30,253 bases of DNA, taken from the NCBI GenBank assembly GCA_023417985.1, contig JAEZDV010000379.1:1-30253 (forward strand), given 5' to 3'. Origin of the DNA: Actinomycetes bacterium. GTDB taxonomy: Bacteria; Actinomycetota; Actinomycetes; Mycobacteriales; Mycobacteriaceae. The stretch's first letter is position 1; every line of letters begins with the position of its first letter. Of the stretch, positions 23,701 to 30,253 are shown piece by piece. Below the pieces are notes generated by a model. That model saw nothing but the letters and a program-made list of their open reading frames with translations. It was not told the DNA's origin and made no database searches. A program made the translations under genes and the position numbers.

Positions 23701-24062
23701 TCCGACAGGGCCTGGCGCAAGCGCGCGCGGCGGGCGTGGACGTCGTCGGATGCGAGGTGGCGGATCAGCGGATCGCTGCTCTCCCGCGCGGTATCGGGGT
23801 CGGCGAGGGCCATGACGACCTCCGCGAAACGGTTCCGGGTACGTTCCCGCAATTCCTGGGTGGCGGCGCGGCTGAACGTCACGAGCAGCAATTGCGACAG
23901 GTCGACGACACCCTCGGCGACGAAACGGGTCGCGAGTCCGACGATCGCGTAGGTCTTGCCCGTGCCGGCGCTGGCTTCGAGAACAGTGGTGCCCTCCGGC
24001 AGAGACGCCAGGAGATCGAAGCGCGCTGTGGATGCACTCGGGGGCGCAGGCGATAGGGTCAC
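20748..24062 (-). CDS. recB: Exodeoxyribonuclease V subunit beta (RecB helicase-nuclease)
   Basis: About 1104 residues. Walker A is ASAGTGKT (30-37), motif Ia is LLLVTFSRAATQELRER, motif II is LIDEFQDTDPKQWE, motif III is LVLVGDPKQAIYAFRGAE, and later motifs include ILTVHGSKGLEFPIVYVP and LLYVAITRAKCQLTL. The C-terminal nuclease domain has GSIDAVLR, FVIVDYKTNRL and YPMQALLYAVAL, the RecB nuclease triad plus Q-x3-Y motif, so it is an active DNA end-processing enzyme. GTG at 24062 is chosen because GGAAGG lies 7 bases upstream. A GTG at 24080 that overlaps the recC stop (GTGA) is a close alternative. Gene order recC-recB-recD is that of mycobacteria and relatives. Confidence 0.94.
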   Translation of the reverse strand: MTLSPAPPSASTARFDLLASLPEGTTVLEASAGTGKTYAIVGLATRFVAEGVVDLSQLLLVTFSRAATQELRERTRNRFAEVVMALADPDTARESSDPLIRHLASDDVHARRARLRQALSDFDSGTISTTHGFCQRMLGELGIAGEREPDVTVVENVDDLTAEVVTDLYLRRYGRGEAPIRYAEAMTAARAAIFDPRSDLAPEGAEGTPAGERVEFAREVRREVENRKRRMGLRDFDDQLALLHRVLLDPEHGEDACRRVRNRFGVVLIDEFQDTDPKQWEILRRAFHGYSRLVLVGDPKQAIYAFRGAEVLSYLDAVSSSDAHCELTTNWRSDADLVTACEYVYGGAALGDPRIVANRVDAALPKSRLRGLAPMRVRHLPRAGAGPLNDWGFPRNLDGLRTRVAHDVATDVVEILGNDDVTIDLGNGAERVEPGHIAVLLRKHRQVALVHDALVEAGVPCVLAGGTSVFATSAATEWLWVLYALEQPHRADRVRLAALTPLLGCTVSDIDERGDELVAEIGSLLRELSAVYIRAGFSAVFERIGAYGDLEARLLDAPSGERRLTDLRHVAQLLEQASAGQSLGLAALTRWLEDRINDPDGGSADRIRRLDSDAAAVQILTVHGSKGLEFPIVYVPYGWDAAKNPEPDRLLLHENGRRVLDVGGKGSPGYSERKRRHDEEEAGEELRLLYVAITRAKCQLTLSWAPSTPTSRSPLHRLMFAREPGSTDIAAEGPLPHDEAMAEKFEQWAAPAGGLIAVEPVGPFEIPRLTWSAPREEFGPLAAATFDRMIDETWRRTSYSALTAAAHDEPGVGSEVEQPEKDDEPEEAPLLETEPDVEGIASPMNHLPGGAVFGTLVHAVLEVVDTSAPDLEAELRACCREIVAQQLSQVDADELAGALLPVLRTPLGPLGRTLADFVPADRLAELDFELPLTGGDNPVPITVTLEGVATLMRRHLTSGDPMLPYADAVRHLEPVPLRGFLTGSIDAVLRTPDRRFVIVDYKTNRLARVDDLTTAHYTHEAMAAEMIRAHYPMQALLYAVALHRYLRWRLPGYEPETHLGGVQYLFVRGMAGPQSPPGSGVFDWHPPAALVTDLSDLLAGKALP

Positions 24063-24076
24063 GAAGTTTCCTTCCG

Positions 24077-27000
24077 TCACGGCCTGGCCTGATTCTCCGA
24101 CGTCAGCAAGGGCTCCCACAGTCGACGTGCAAGCACCCCGAAACGGCTGCGGTCGTCGAACCAGAGACGTTCGTCGTCGCGAGGCGCGGCGCCCGTGAGG
24201 TCATCGAGGGTGACACCGGAGCCGTGCAGGTAGGTCACGTGCCGATCCTGCCCGTCACCGAATGCCCCACCGAAGGAACGACCGGCCGCGGTGAGCGCCA
24301 TCTCCACCGAGTCGCCGCGGTGGCGTCGTTCGGCGTATTCGGCGGAAGCGCCCGTGACCATCGGCAACGGCGACTGCAGTCCTCGGTCTCTCAGGTCCAC
24401 CAGACGCGCCAGTTGCTCGGCGGCGTCGGCAGGCGCGAGCAGAGTGGACCGCCACGCCGGGAGCCGCGAACGGCTGCGCCCGGTGGTGATCGCCTTCCAC
24501 TGCCCCGGACGGCCGGACGCCGCGACGGCCAGCAACTGCACCCAGGCGGTGAGACGGTGTTTGGGACCGAGTTTGGAATACGTGCTCCGCGCGATCACGG
24601 TGCCGTGCACACCGCCCACCGTTCCCGTGAACCTGCGTCCGCCGTCGAGGTCGAGCACGATGTCGACGGTCTGCGCGCGTCCGGGGTGCACCGGAGCGCA
24701 GGCGGCGACGAGGCCTTCGACCTCGTTCGTCACGTCGTCGAGCACCCGTTCGCCGAGCGCATACGGTGGCAGCGTGCCGCGCCGCCACTCCGCCGCACGG
24801 AAATCGGCGGCGGACATTCCGGCCAGTCTCGCTTCGAGCATGCGGTCTCCGAGGTTCCACTTCGCGAGCGGATCGAGTTCGACGTCGAGAGCGTCGACGA
24901 TCCCCTCGTCCAGTTCCGGGATGCGAACTCCGAGCCGTTGTCGCAGGAACCCCTGACTGGGGTGGACCAGGAAAGCCACGAGTTCGTCGAGATCGACATC
25001 CGTGCGCACCGGGGCGGCGAGTGTGGCGACCGTCAGACCGGACGACGCGATCGGCTCGCGTGAATGCCGTTGTGTCGCGCGGGCACCCGCCAGTTCGGCC
25101 TTGTCGAAGCCGAAGGGGGCGTCGGCTTTGAAGTTGCGCGGATCGAAGGGCTGCAACGGATGACGGCGCACGATCCGCTCGTCGTCGACCGTCGTTCCTG
25201 CCATGGTCGTGACCACGTCGCGAATCTCCGTGAGCGGTATGGCCGGTGGACGGGCGGCACCGGTCACGGCGTCGGCGCCGGTGTAGAACAAGAGGACCCG
25301 TTCGCTCGCGGACATGATGGCGTCGAGCAGCAACTGTCGGTCCTCGCTCCGCGAATCACGTTCGCCGACACAGGGATTCTGAGCCAATACATCGTCGCCG
25401 TCGATATGGGCGTTGCGGGGGAACACATCGTCGTCGAGTCCGAGGAGGACCACCACGCGGTGCGGCACCGACCGCATCGGCACCATCGTGCACACCGTCA
25501 GTTCGCCCGTGCGGAAATTCGATCGGCTGGGGCGACCCGCGAGGCGGGCTGCGAACATGGCCCGCACGTCGGCCAGACGCAGTTCCGCTCCCCCCGCGTG
25601 CTCGATCGCGAGTCCGATCTCGCGGTGAGCCTGCGCAAGCTGCCATGCGTCCGCGGGGGCGACATCGGTGAGCAGGTCGAGCGCCTGGACGAGCGCCGCC
25701 GACCACTTCTCCGCGGGCTGCGGGCCCCTGATGCCCAGCAACGACACCGTGAGCCGGTCGATGTATTCGGCGAACCTTCCGGCACGGTCGATGTCGTTGC
25801 TGTCGACATCGTCGAGCGGCAGAGCCAGCGACAGCCATTCACCGCCGGACTCGTCGGCGGCAACACCGAGAAGGATCCGGTCGAGGGCGGTGCCGAAGGT
25901 GTTCTGCGGGAAGTCTCCGAGGCCGAAGGGCCGTCGTTGCCACGGGCCCAGGCCCCACCGCGCTCCGGTCTCGGCCGCCCACTCCTGCAACCGTTCGAGA
26001 TCGTCGTCGTCGAAACCGAACCTGCGCCGAACCGGGGCCGACGCGGCGAGATCGAGAACCTCACTCGCTGTGACCCGGGCGTCGGCGAGGCCGAGAAGAT
26101 CGTCGAGCACCGACAGAACGGGGTTGGTGCGGCGAAGCCCACGGTCGGCGAGACGGACCCGCAGCGTGTGGCCGGGGTGCTCACCGACGCCTCTTCCGAA
26201 CGCGGCGTGGACGAGGGGCGCGTAGGTCTCGACGTCCGGGCACATCACGACGACGTCGCGCGGTTCGAGAGTCGGGTCGTCCTGGAAGAGGTGCAACAGG
26301 CATTCGCGCAGCACCTCGACCTGGCGCGCCGGCCCGTGGCACGCATGGATCGCGACGGTGCCGTCGGTGTGCGCCGACCCCGGTTCGGGCGCGTGGTCGG
26401 CCCGGATGTCGGACTGCAATCTGCCGAGCAGGGTCGCGGGTGGTTCGGGGGCGGTGTGGGCGACGTCGGTCGCCTCGAGCGCCGACAAGCGCATCTCGAA
26501 CTCGCGGACGTCCCGTCCGAGCGCCGCGAGCAACGGATGACGGACGCGAAGAGCGCTGTCGTCCTCCGCTCGGCATCGCGGAGTGTTTCCGCCGGAGAGC
26601 GCAGCCCACATCGCCGGGCTCGGGTGCGGAACCCAGAGGTGGACGTCGCGGTGTGCGCCGAGCGCCGAGACAACCGCGAGCTGCACCGCGTCGAGCCGGG
26701 TGGGTCCGAACAACGACACACGTTCGGGCAGGTCCACGACGCCCGGTTCGGCCCGCAACTGCTCGCACAGACTGCCGAGTTGCTGGGAGGGGCTGTCGGT
26801 GCCGATGCGGTCGCGCAGGCGCCGCCACAGTTCGGCTTGCCAGCGCAGATGGTCGGCAAGTGGGGCGCCCGTCCCGTCGGTGTCGCGGCCGGCTGCCCAC
26901 TCCGCGATCATGTCCGGGCGCTGGAGCCCGTAGCTGCGCAGCAGATCGGCGAGGTGCGCGGCGGTCGCGTACCTGCGACCGGCTCGGTGATCGTCGTGGC

Positions 27001-27367
27001 CGTGACCGAGATGCCGGGTCAGCGCCGCACACCAAGGCTCTCCGACGGAGTCGTCCATGACCTGGAGCACCGTCCACAGCATCCGCGAATGGAGCCAGGG
27101 ATCGTCTTCTGCGGTGGTGCCGGACGCTGCGGCGAGCACCTCGTCCACCAGCCGGGAGGGAGAGGGAAAGTCGATATTGGCCGCGACACCGTCACCGTCC
27201 GCTGCACCGAGCACCCGGGACAGACGCTGAGTGAGCCACCGTTCGATGCCTCGAGCCGGCACGGCGACGACCTCGCGGGCGAACGGGTCGTCGAGCGGCA
27301 CCGCCAGCAACTCGCCGAGCGCGTCGGCAAGGATGTCGGTGCGTTCGGCACGGTGCAGCGTCAGCAC
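24077..27367 (-). CDS. recC: Exodeoxyribonuclease V subunit gamma (RecC)
   Basis: A 1096-residue RecC. Recognisable blocks include the start MLTLHRAERTDILADALGELLA, VVAVPARGIERWLTQRLS near residue 35, ANIDFPSPSRLVDEV, the helicase-like parts ISLFGPTRLDAVQL-type and VVMCPDVETYAPLVHAAFG, RADRGLRRTNPVL-type, VCTMVPMRSVPHRVVVLLGL, and LVAFLVHPSQGFLRQRLGV. RecC lacks ATPase motifs, as expected, since it splits the strands and scans DNA. It starts with GTG at 27367 with GAGGGG 8 bases upstream. It is first in the operon, behind a RecA-NDp-like element at 27398-27420. Its stop overlaps or closely abuts recB. In mycobacteria RecBCD supports single-strand annealing rather than RecA-dependent repair; whether that holds here is unknown. 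Confidence 0.93.
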   Translation of the reverse strand: MLTLHRAERTDILADALGELLAVPLDDPFAREVVAVPARGIERWLTQRLSRVLGAADGDGVAANIDFPSPSRLVDEVLAAASGTTAEDDPWLHSRMLWTVLQVMDDSVGEPWCAALTRHLGHGHDDHRAGRRYATAAHLADLLRSYGLQRPDMIAEWAAGRDTDGTGAPLADHLRWQAELWRRLRDRIGTDSPSQQLGSLCEQLRAEPGVVDLPERVSLFGPTRLDAVQLAVVSALGAHRDVHLWVPHPSPAMWAALSGGNTPRCRAEDDSALRVRHPLLAALGRDVREFEMRLSALEATDVAHTAPEPPATLLGRLQSDIRADHAPEPGSAHTDGTVAIHACHGPARQVEVLRECLLHLFQDDPTLEPRDVVVMCPDVETYAPLVHAAFGRGVGEHPGHTLRVRLADRGLRRTNPVLSVLDDLLGLADARVTASEVLDLAASAPVRRRFGFDDDDLERLQEWAAETGARWGLGPWQRRPFGLGDFPQNTFGTALDRILLGVAADESGGEWLSLALPLDDVDSNDIDRAGRFAEYIDRLTVSLLGIRGPQPAEKWSAALVQALDLLTDVAPADAWQLAQAHREIGLAIEHAGGAELRLADVRAMFAARLAGRPSRSNFRTGELTVCTMVPMRSVPHRVVVLLGLDDDVFPRNAHIDGDDVLAQNPCVGERDSRSEDRQLLLDAIMSASERVLLFYTGADAVTGAARPPAIPLTEIRDVVTTMAGTTVDDERIVRRHPLQPFDPRNFKADAPFGFDKAELAGARATQRHSREPIASSGLTVATLAAPVRTDVDLDELVAFLVHPSQGFLRQRLGVRIPELDEGIVDALDVELDPLAKWNLGDRMLEARLAGMSAADFRAAEWRRGTLPPYALGERVLDDVTNEVEGLVAACAPVHPGRAQTVDIVLDLDGGRRFTGTVGGVHGTVIARSTYSKLGPKHRLTAWVQLLAVAASGRPGQWKAITTGRSRSRLPAWRSTLLAPADAAEQLARLVDLRDRGLQSPLPMVTGASAEYAERRHRGDSVEMALTAAGRSFGGAFGDGQDRHVTYLHGSGVTLDDLTGAAPRDDERLWFDDRSRFGVLARRLWEPLLTSENQARP

Positions 27368-27397
27368 GCGTGGGCCCCCTCATGGTCGACTCTGTCG

Positions 27398-27420
27398 TCG
27401 CTACGGCTTACCACACACAA
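27398..27420 (-). promoter_or_regulatory. RecA-NDp-like DNA-damage promoter of recCBD
   Basis: On the minus strand TTGTGTGTG (27420-27412), 8 bases, then TAGCGA (27403-27398). The mycobacterial RecA-NDp (PafBC-dependent) promoter, as recalled, is TTGTCRGTG-N8-TANNNT; 7 of 9 bases of the first block, the exact spacer and TA of the -10 match. Transcription would start about 24 bases before the recC GTG. Confidence 0.45.
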
Positions 27421-27514
27421 CGGACACTGCGACGACTGTGCAGGTCAGACCTCCGGGGGCAGAATCGTCGGGCGCTGTGACCCGGTGTGATGCCGGGGCG
27501 ATGCGCGGCGGACG

Positions 27515-27706
27515 TCACTCGGGCAGGTCGAAGAGCGGTATCTGATCCCGCCTCACGATCTGGTCGGTCTCGGCCCGGTATCGCTCCCCCAGTTCTTGCG
27601 CGACGTGCGGGGGGCACCCCAGTTCGCTACCGATCTGTTCCCAACTCTGGCCGGCCTCGCGGCGTTCCCACGCGAAGCCGCCGTCCTCGTCCCAGGGCGC
27701 AGACAT
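27515..27706 (-). CDS. Small hypothetical protein with HTH-like segment
   Basis: A 63-residue cytoplasmic protein, MSAPWDEDGGFAWERREAGQ at its start. The central WEQIGSELGCPPHVAQELGERY resembles a helix-turn-helix of the sigma-region-4 or resolvase kind, preceded by an acidic, Trp-containing tip. It ends QIPLFDLPE. The ATG at 27706 is preferred to the longer open frame (to 27799), whose extra residues look unstructured, though the Shine-Dalgarno sequence is weak. It lies 147 bases upstream of recC on the same strand. I do not recognise a function. It could be a small DNA-binding or adaptor protein. Confidence 0.5.
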   Translation of the reverse strand: MSAPWDEDGGFAWERREAGQSWEQIGSELGCPPHVAQELGERYRAETDQIVRRDQIPLFDLPE

Positions 27707-27832
27707 GAACCGATAGTGCGCGTCCAGGCTGTGACCCGCAACACTTTTGCGGGGTGTGTCGCGGGACGCCGGGGCGAACCGTCCGATCGGACTACGCACG
27801 CCGCGTTACGACGACGGCCGAACCTGCTCGAA

Positions 27833-28111
27833 CTAGAGGCAGGCGACGAGGATTGCGGCGAGACCGCCGATCATTGCGGCGAACGCCATGCCCGCGCCGA
27901 GGGAACCCATCAGGACGCCGCCGGCGATTCCGCCGAGGAGTACGAGACAGACGAACAGGCCCGGGCCCACCCAAGAATGTTCGACCACCGCCGTGTCGGA
28001 GACGTCGACCGGCGCGTGATCGGTAACGGAAATGCCCGGCTGCGCCCACGATTTCGGACTATTGGGATTTTTCGGACTCGCCAGTGGGCTGGGGGGTACT
28101 ACGGTCGTCAT
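27833..28111 (-). CDS. Small two-helix membrane protein, hypothetical
   Basis: A 92-residue protein. The first 50 residues are Pro/Ser-rich and polar (SPLASPKNPNSPKSWAQPG), and the rest holds two hydrophobic segments, GPGLFVCLVLLGGIAGGVLMG and GMAFAAMIGGLAAILVACL, so it is an integral membrane protein with a cytoplasmic or exposed N-terminus. The ATG at 28111 is preceded by GGAGA at 7-8 bases; the open frame goes on upstream but without support. A SigF-like promoter (28212-28237, minus) lies about 95 bases upstream. It is divergent from the ferritin-like gene. Its function is unknown; a stress-related role is inferred only from the promoter. Confidence 0.65.
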   Translation of the reverse strand: MTTVVPPSPLASPKNPNSPKSWAQPGISVTDHAPVDVSDTAVVEHSWVGPGLFVCLVLLGGIAGGVLMGSLGAGMAFAAMIGGLAAILVACL

Positions 28112-28211
28112 TCGCGTTTCTCCAACTTTCGTCTCACTCGAGTGCCGAGCAGACACGAAGGCCCACGGCCCCATCTCGTGAATTCTCCGGCTCACCGACG
28201 TGCTGGGAGCT

Positions 28212-28237
28212 ATGCCCCGGACGTCGCGCCCCTAAAC
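28212..28237 (-). promoter_or_regulatory. SigF-like promoter (GTTT-N16-GGGCAT)
   Basis: On the minus strand GTTT (28237-28234), 16 bases, GGGCAT (28217-28212). It matches GTTT-N15-17-GGGTAT with one change in the -10. It faces the small membrane protein gene. Confidence 0.4.
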
Positions 28238-28330
28238 AACGCGCCGACGCCCCCTGGCCCGGATACCGGGCCGCATGAAACGGAAAGTGTTGCTGTGTAG
28301 AGGGTACTCGATTGTGTCCTGCATCACGTG

Positions 28331-28357
28331 GTGTTAGGGATCGATCTCGTCGGGTAG
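28331..28357 (+). promoter_or_regulatory. SigF-like promoter (GTGTTA-N15-GGGTAG)
   Basis: GTGTTA (28331-28336), 15 bases, GGGTAG (28352-28357). This has the spacing and core of SigF/SigB-type promoters (GTTT-N15-17-GGGTAT), with one mismatch in each half. It would give a leader of about 52 bases for the ferritin-like gene. Confidence 0.45.
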
Positions 28358-28416
28358 CCGTTTGAAGTGACATCGCTGAGCCCATCGACCATTCAAGTCC
28401 GAAGGAGCTACGAACG

Positions 28417-29373
28417 ATGACAGAGACCAACACCCCGGCGCTGCTCACCCAGCTCCGCACTTTGCATCAGCTGACGCACGCCGAAACACAAGTGGCCGAG
28501 ACTCGCATCGCGCAGGCCCGAACCGAGGCCGTGCGAAACGAATTGACCCAGAACGCCGAGAACTGCCGCGTACGTGCGGTAGCCATCGAGGAAGCGATCC
28601 GCGATCTCGGCGGCCTTCCCGACGTAGTGGGTCCGGTTCTCGGACGCGCAACCACCGCCGTGAAGTCGCTGGCCGAACAGGCACAGCCGTTCGACGAGGC
28701 TCTGCTCGGCGATCTCGCGCTCGAACACCAGCTGCTCGACCGGGCCCGGTACGTCAAGGCCTTGGCGACGGCCGACGGCAACTCGTCGATCGTGTCGCTC
28801 GCCGACAAGCTCATCAAGGCCCACAGCGCGACAGTCGAGTGGCTGACCACCGTGATCGCCGAAGAGGCACTCGGGGGACCCGCAGCCTTGCGGCGCACTC
28901 CCCTGCAGGCCGCTGCCGGTGCTGCGGTCCGCCTGGTGAACACGCCCGTCGTGTGGTCCACCCGCGGAATCGACCGAGCCATCGATGCCGCGCGGTCCAC
29001 CCGTCCACGCATCGAGTCGATCCTCACACGAGGTGCTCACGCCGGTGACGTCGCGGCCAAGACCTTGGGTGCGAGCCGGGATTCCGCTCTCGAGACCGCC
29101 GAACGTGTCAGCCGCCGCGAAGGTGCCGACACCACGGCGGAAGCCCTGCACCGGGTACGTACCGCATCGGGTGTGCTCACGGCCGACGAGCTGCCGATCG
29201 AGGGCTACGACACGCTCAACGTGAGCAGCGCGGTCGCGGCGGTGAAGGAACTCACCGAAGCATCCGACATCCGCGCGGTCGTCGCCTACGAGGAAGCGCA
29301 CAAGAATCGTCACGGCGTCGTCTCCGCGGCCCAGACACGGCTCGCCGCGATCGCCCAGGAAGTGCTCAGCTAG
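28417..29373 (+). CDS. Ferritin-like domain protein with DUF8129-like C-terminus
   Basis: A 318-residue, mostly helical, soluble protein. Residues about 5-160 look like a four-helix ferritin-like bundle, with acidic/His residues on successive helices (HQLTHAETQVAE, ALEHQLLDRARY, KAHSATVEWLTTVIAEEAL). A middle linker (160-255) has amphipathic helices rich in Ala, Arg and Thr. The last 55 residues (LPIEGYDTLNVSSAVAAVKE, then ASDIRAVVAYEEAHKNRHGV) follow the C-terminal pattern LPxxxYDxL...YExxHKxR of actinobacterial lipid-droplet-associated and related proteins (DUF8129-like, from memory). The ATG at 28417 has AAGGAG at 9 bases. It stands alone between a SigF-like promoter and a strong hairpin terminator. 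Metal binding and a stress or storage role are inferred. Confidence 0.78.
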   Translation: MTETNTPALLTQLRTLHQLTHAETQVAETRIAQARTEAVRNELTQNAENCRVRAVAIEEAIRDLGGLPDVVGPVLGRATTAVKSLAEQAQPFDEALLGDLALEHQLLDRARYVKALATADGNSSIVSLADKLIKAHSATVEWLTTVIAEEALGGPAALRRTPLQAAAGAAVRLVNTPVVWSTRGIDRAIDAARSTRPRIESILTRGAHAGDVAAKTLGASRDSALETAERVSRREGADTTAEALHRVRTASGVLTADELPIEGYDTLNVSSAVAAVKELTEASDIRAVVAYEEAHKNRHGVVSAAQTRLAAIAQEVLS

Positions 29374-29400
29374 TCGCGACAGGGCGCTGAAACCCCAGCG

Positions 29401-29432
29401 AGTGCCGGGTCCGGATCTCCGGGCCCGGCACT
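29401..29432 (+). terminator. Strong hairpin terminator after the ferritin-like gene
   Basis: Arms at 29401-29414 and 29419-29432 form a 14-bp stem with one T-G pair and a four-base ATCT loop, followed by TTCCTCGTT. It starts 28 bases after the stop at 29373. It is a very stable G/C-rich intrinsic-type terminator, although the T-tract is broken as is common in actinobacteria. Confidence 0.75.
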
Positions 29433-29456
29433 TCCTCGTTCGCACAGCAGTAACCC

Positions 29457-29482
29457 GTGTCCGCACGCCCCGGAGTGGGTAT
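29457..29482 (+). promoter_or_regulatory. SigF-like promoter (GTGT-N16-GGGTAT)
   Basis: GTGT (29457-29460), 16 bases, GGGTAT (29477-29482). The -10 is the exact SigF consensus and the spacer fits. It lies just after the hairpin terminator and 34 bases before the ATG of the PfpI gene, so it should drive that gene alone. Confidence 0.5.
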
Positions 29483-29516
29483 GCGGCAGGACGGGGAACA
29501 ACCCGAGAGGATCAAC

Positions 29517-30221
29517 ATGACCAAACTGCTTTTCGTCGTCTCTGCGGCCGACCACTGGACGCTGAGCGACGGTACCGAACATCCCACCGGGTTCTGGGCC
29601 GAAGAACTCGTCGAGCCGTACAACGTGTTCGATCAGGCCGGTTACACGATCACCTTCGCCACCCCGGGTGGCGGCACACCTGTGGTCGACCAGGCCAGCC
29701 TCGAGCCCGACGCTGCCGGAGGCGAGGACAGGTCCGCCGAACTGAAGAAGACGCTGGAGGAGCTTCAGCCCGAGCTTTCGAATGCTGCCGTCCTCGAGGA
29801 CCTGAACGCCGACGACTTCGATCTGCTGTTCGTCCCGGGCGGCCACGGTCCGATGCAGGACCTCGCGGTCGACGAGCGTTTCGGTGAACTCGTCCGGCAC
29901 TTCATCGAGTCGGGGAAGGTTGTGGCGGTGGTGTGCCACGCGCCCGCAGCACTGCTGCCCGCGTTCGCTTCCGGAGGCCGCTGGTTGTTCGAGGGTTACA
30001 AGCTCACCGGGTTCACGAACGTCGAAGAGGTCCAGGCCGGCCTGGCGAGCAAGGCGCCGTGGCTGTTGCAGGACCGCCTCCAGGAGGCCGGCGCCCTCTT
30101 CTCCTCGGGAGACGCGTGGCAGCCCTACCTGGTCGTGGACCGGAATCTCTACACCGGGCAGAATCCGGCCTCGTCCCGTCCGCTCGCCGAGCGCGTCGTG
30201 AGCGATCTGGCAGCAAAGTAA
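29517..30221 (+). CDS. DJ-1/PfpI-family protein (class I glutamine amidotransferase-like; Hsp31/glyoxalase III type)
   Basis: A 234-residue cytoplasmic DJ-1/PfpI superfamily protein. The conserved acidic residue lies in TGFWAEELVEPY (E29/E30), LLFVPGGHG is the oxyanion strand-loop, and the nucleophile elbow VVAVVCHAPAALL gives Cys140-His141. The extended form, with the ADHWTLSDGTEHPTGFW start and the FTNVEE region, resembles Hsp31-like glyoxalase III/deglycase proteins rather than intracellular proteases. It would detoxify methylglyoxal or protect proteins under stress. The ATG at 29517 follows GAGAGG at 6 bases; the open frame extends upstream to 29457 but overlaps the promoter. It is preceded by a SigF-like promoter. 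The last 32 bases of the window after its stop hold no clear feature. Confidence 0.88.
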   Translation: MTKLLFVVSAADHWTLSDGTEHPTGFWAEELVEPYNVFDQAGYTITFATPGGGTPVVDQASLEPDAAGGEDRSAELKKTLEELQPELSNAAVLEDLNADDFDLLFVPGGHGPMQDLAVDERFGELVRHFIESGKVVAVVCHAPAALLPAFASGGRWLFEGYKLTGFTNVEEVQAGLASKAPWLLQDRLQEAGALFSSGDAWQPYLVVDRNLYTGQNPASSRPLAERVVSDLAAK

Positions 30222-30253
30222 CCGGCTGGCTTGATCGGCAGTCCGGCCAAGGC

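Larger units (their letters stand above)
28112..28416. other. 305-bp divergent intergenic region
   Basis: No gene is seen here. The region separates the small membrane protein (minus) and the ferritin-like gene (plus). It holds one SigF-like promoter on each strand (28212-28237 minus; 28331-28357 plus). An AAGGAG lies 9 bases before the ATG of the ferritin-like gene. Confidence 0.6.

Noticed and set aside
22194..24056. 620-codon open frame opposite recB
   Set aside because: Antisense shadow of helicase and nuclease motifs that are intact on the minus strand.
27442..27452. AGGTC-A-GACCT palindrome upstream of recC
   Set aside because: Short, and does not match a LexA-type site; kept only as a minor note.
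25064..27490. 808-codon open frame on the plus strand opposite recC
   Set aside because: It is antisense to a clearly conserved RecC reading frame. Long opposite frames arise from G/C-rich third positions, and the translation is rich in Arg, Gly and His with no domain pattern.

Overview
The window comes from a high-GC actinobacterium, most likely Rhodococcus or a close relative in Mycobacteriales. The clues are strong G/C bias at third codon positions, many GTG starts, the recC-recB-recD gene order, a second (non-housekeeping) ClpP pair with a PopR/ClgR-type regulator, and promoter-like sites of the SigF and RecA-NDp types known from mycobacteria. No rRNA, tRNA, IS element, phage gene or CRISPR array was seen. 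Long open frames opposite recB, recC, recD and the permease are high-GC shadows.

Left third (1-12444): nucleoside/nucleobase uptake and processing. A partial isopenicillin-N-synthase-like 2OG-Fe(II) oxygenase and an XRE-cupin regulator (both minus) diverge from a plus-strand operon for a BMP-type nucleoside ABC transporter (ATPase, two permeases, lipoprotein) ending in an adenosine/adenine deaminase. A 14-base element (TTAAC-NN-ATAGCGA) lies just upstream of both the oxygenase and the transporter operon, which suggests one regulon. Next come a self-contained ABC exporter/TetR operon with a perfect 20-bp palindromic operator, and a minus-strand three-gene operon with overlapping genes: NCS2 nucleobase permease, a second IPNS-like oxygenase and an alpha/beta hydrolase. 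A 30-bp imperfect dyad of three GTATxC-type blocks precedes that operon. Two such oxygenases, each tied to purine/pyrimidine transport within 11 kb, make this the best candidate for an undescribed pathway.

Middle (12600-18800): a PopR/ClgR-like activator ending in Ala-Ala faces a clpP pair, with a PopR-like operator upstream of the clpP genes. Then come an MFS transporter, a VOC-fold protein, an RsbW-like anti-sigma kinase with a SigF-like promoter, a broken hemerythrin-like gene and a lipase-maturation-factor-like membrane protein.

Right third (18800-30253): recCBD on the minus strand behind a RecA-NDp-like (PafBC-type) damage promoter; two small genes; then a ferritin-like/DUF8129-like protein and a DJ-1/PfpI protein, separated by a strong hairpin terminator. 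SigF-like promoters precede the small membrane protein, the ferritin-like gene and the PfpI gene, which suggests a stress-response block.
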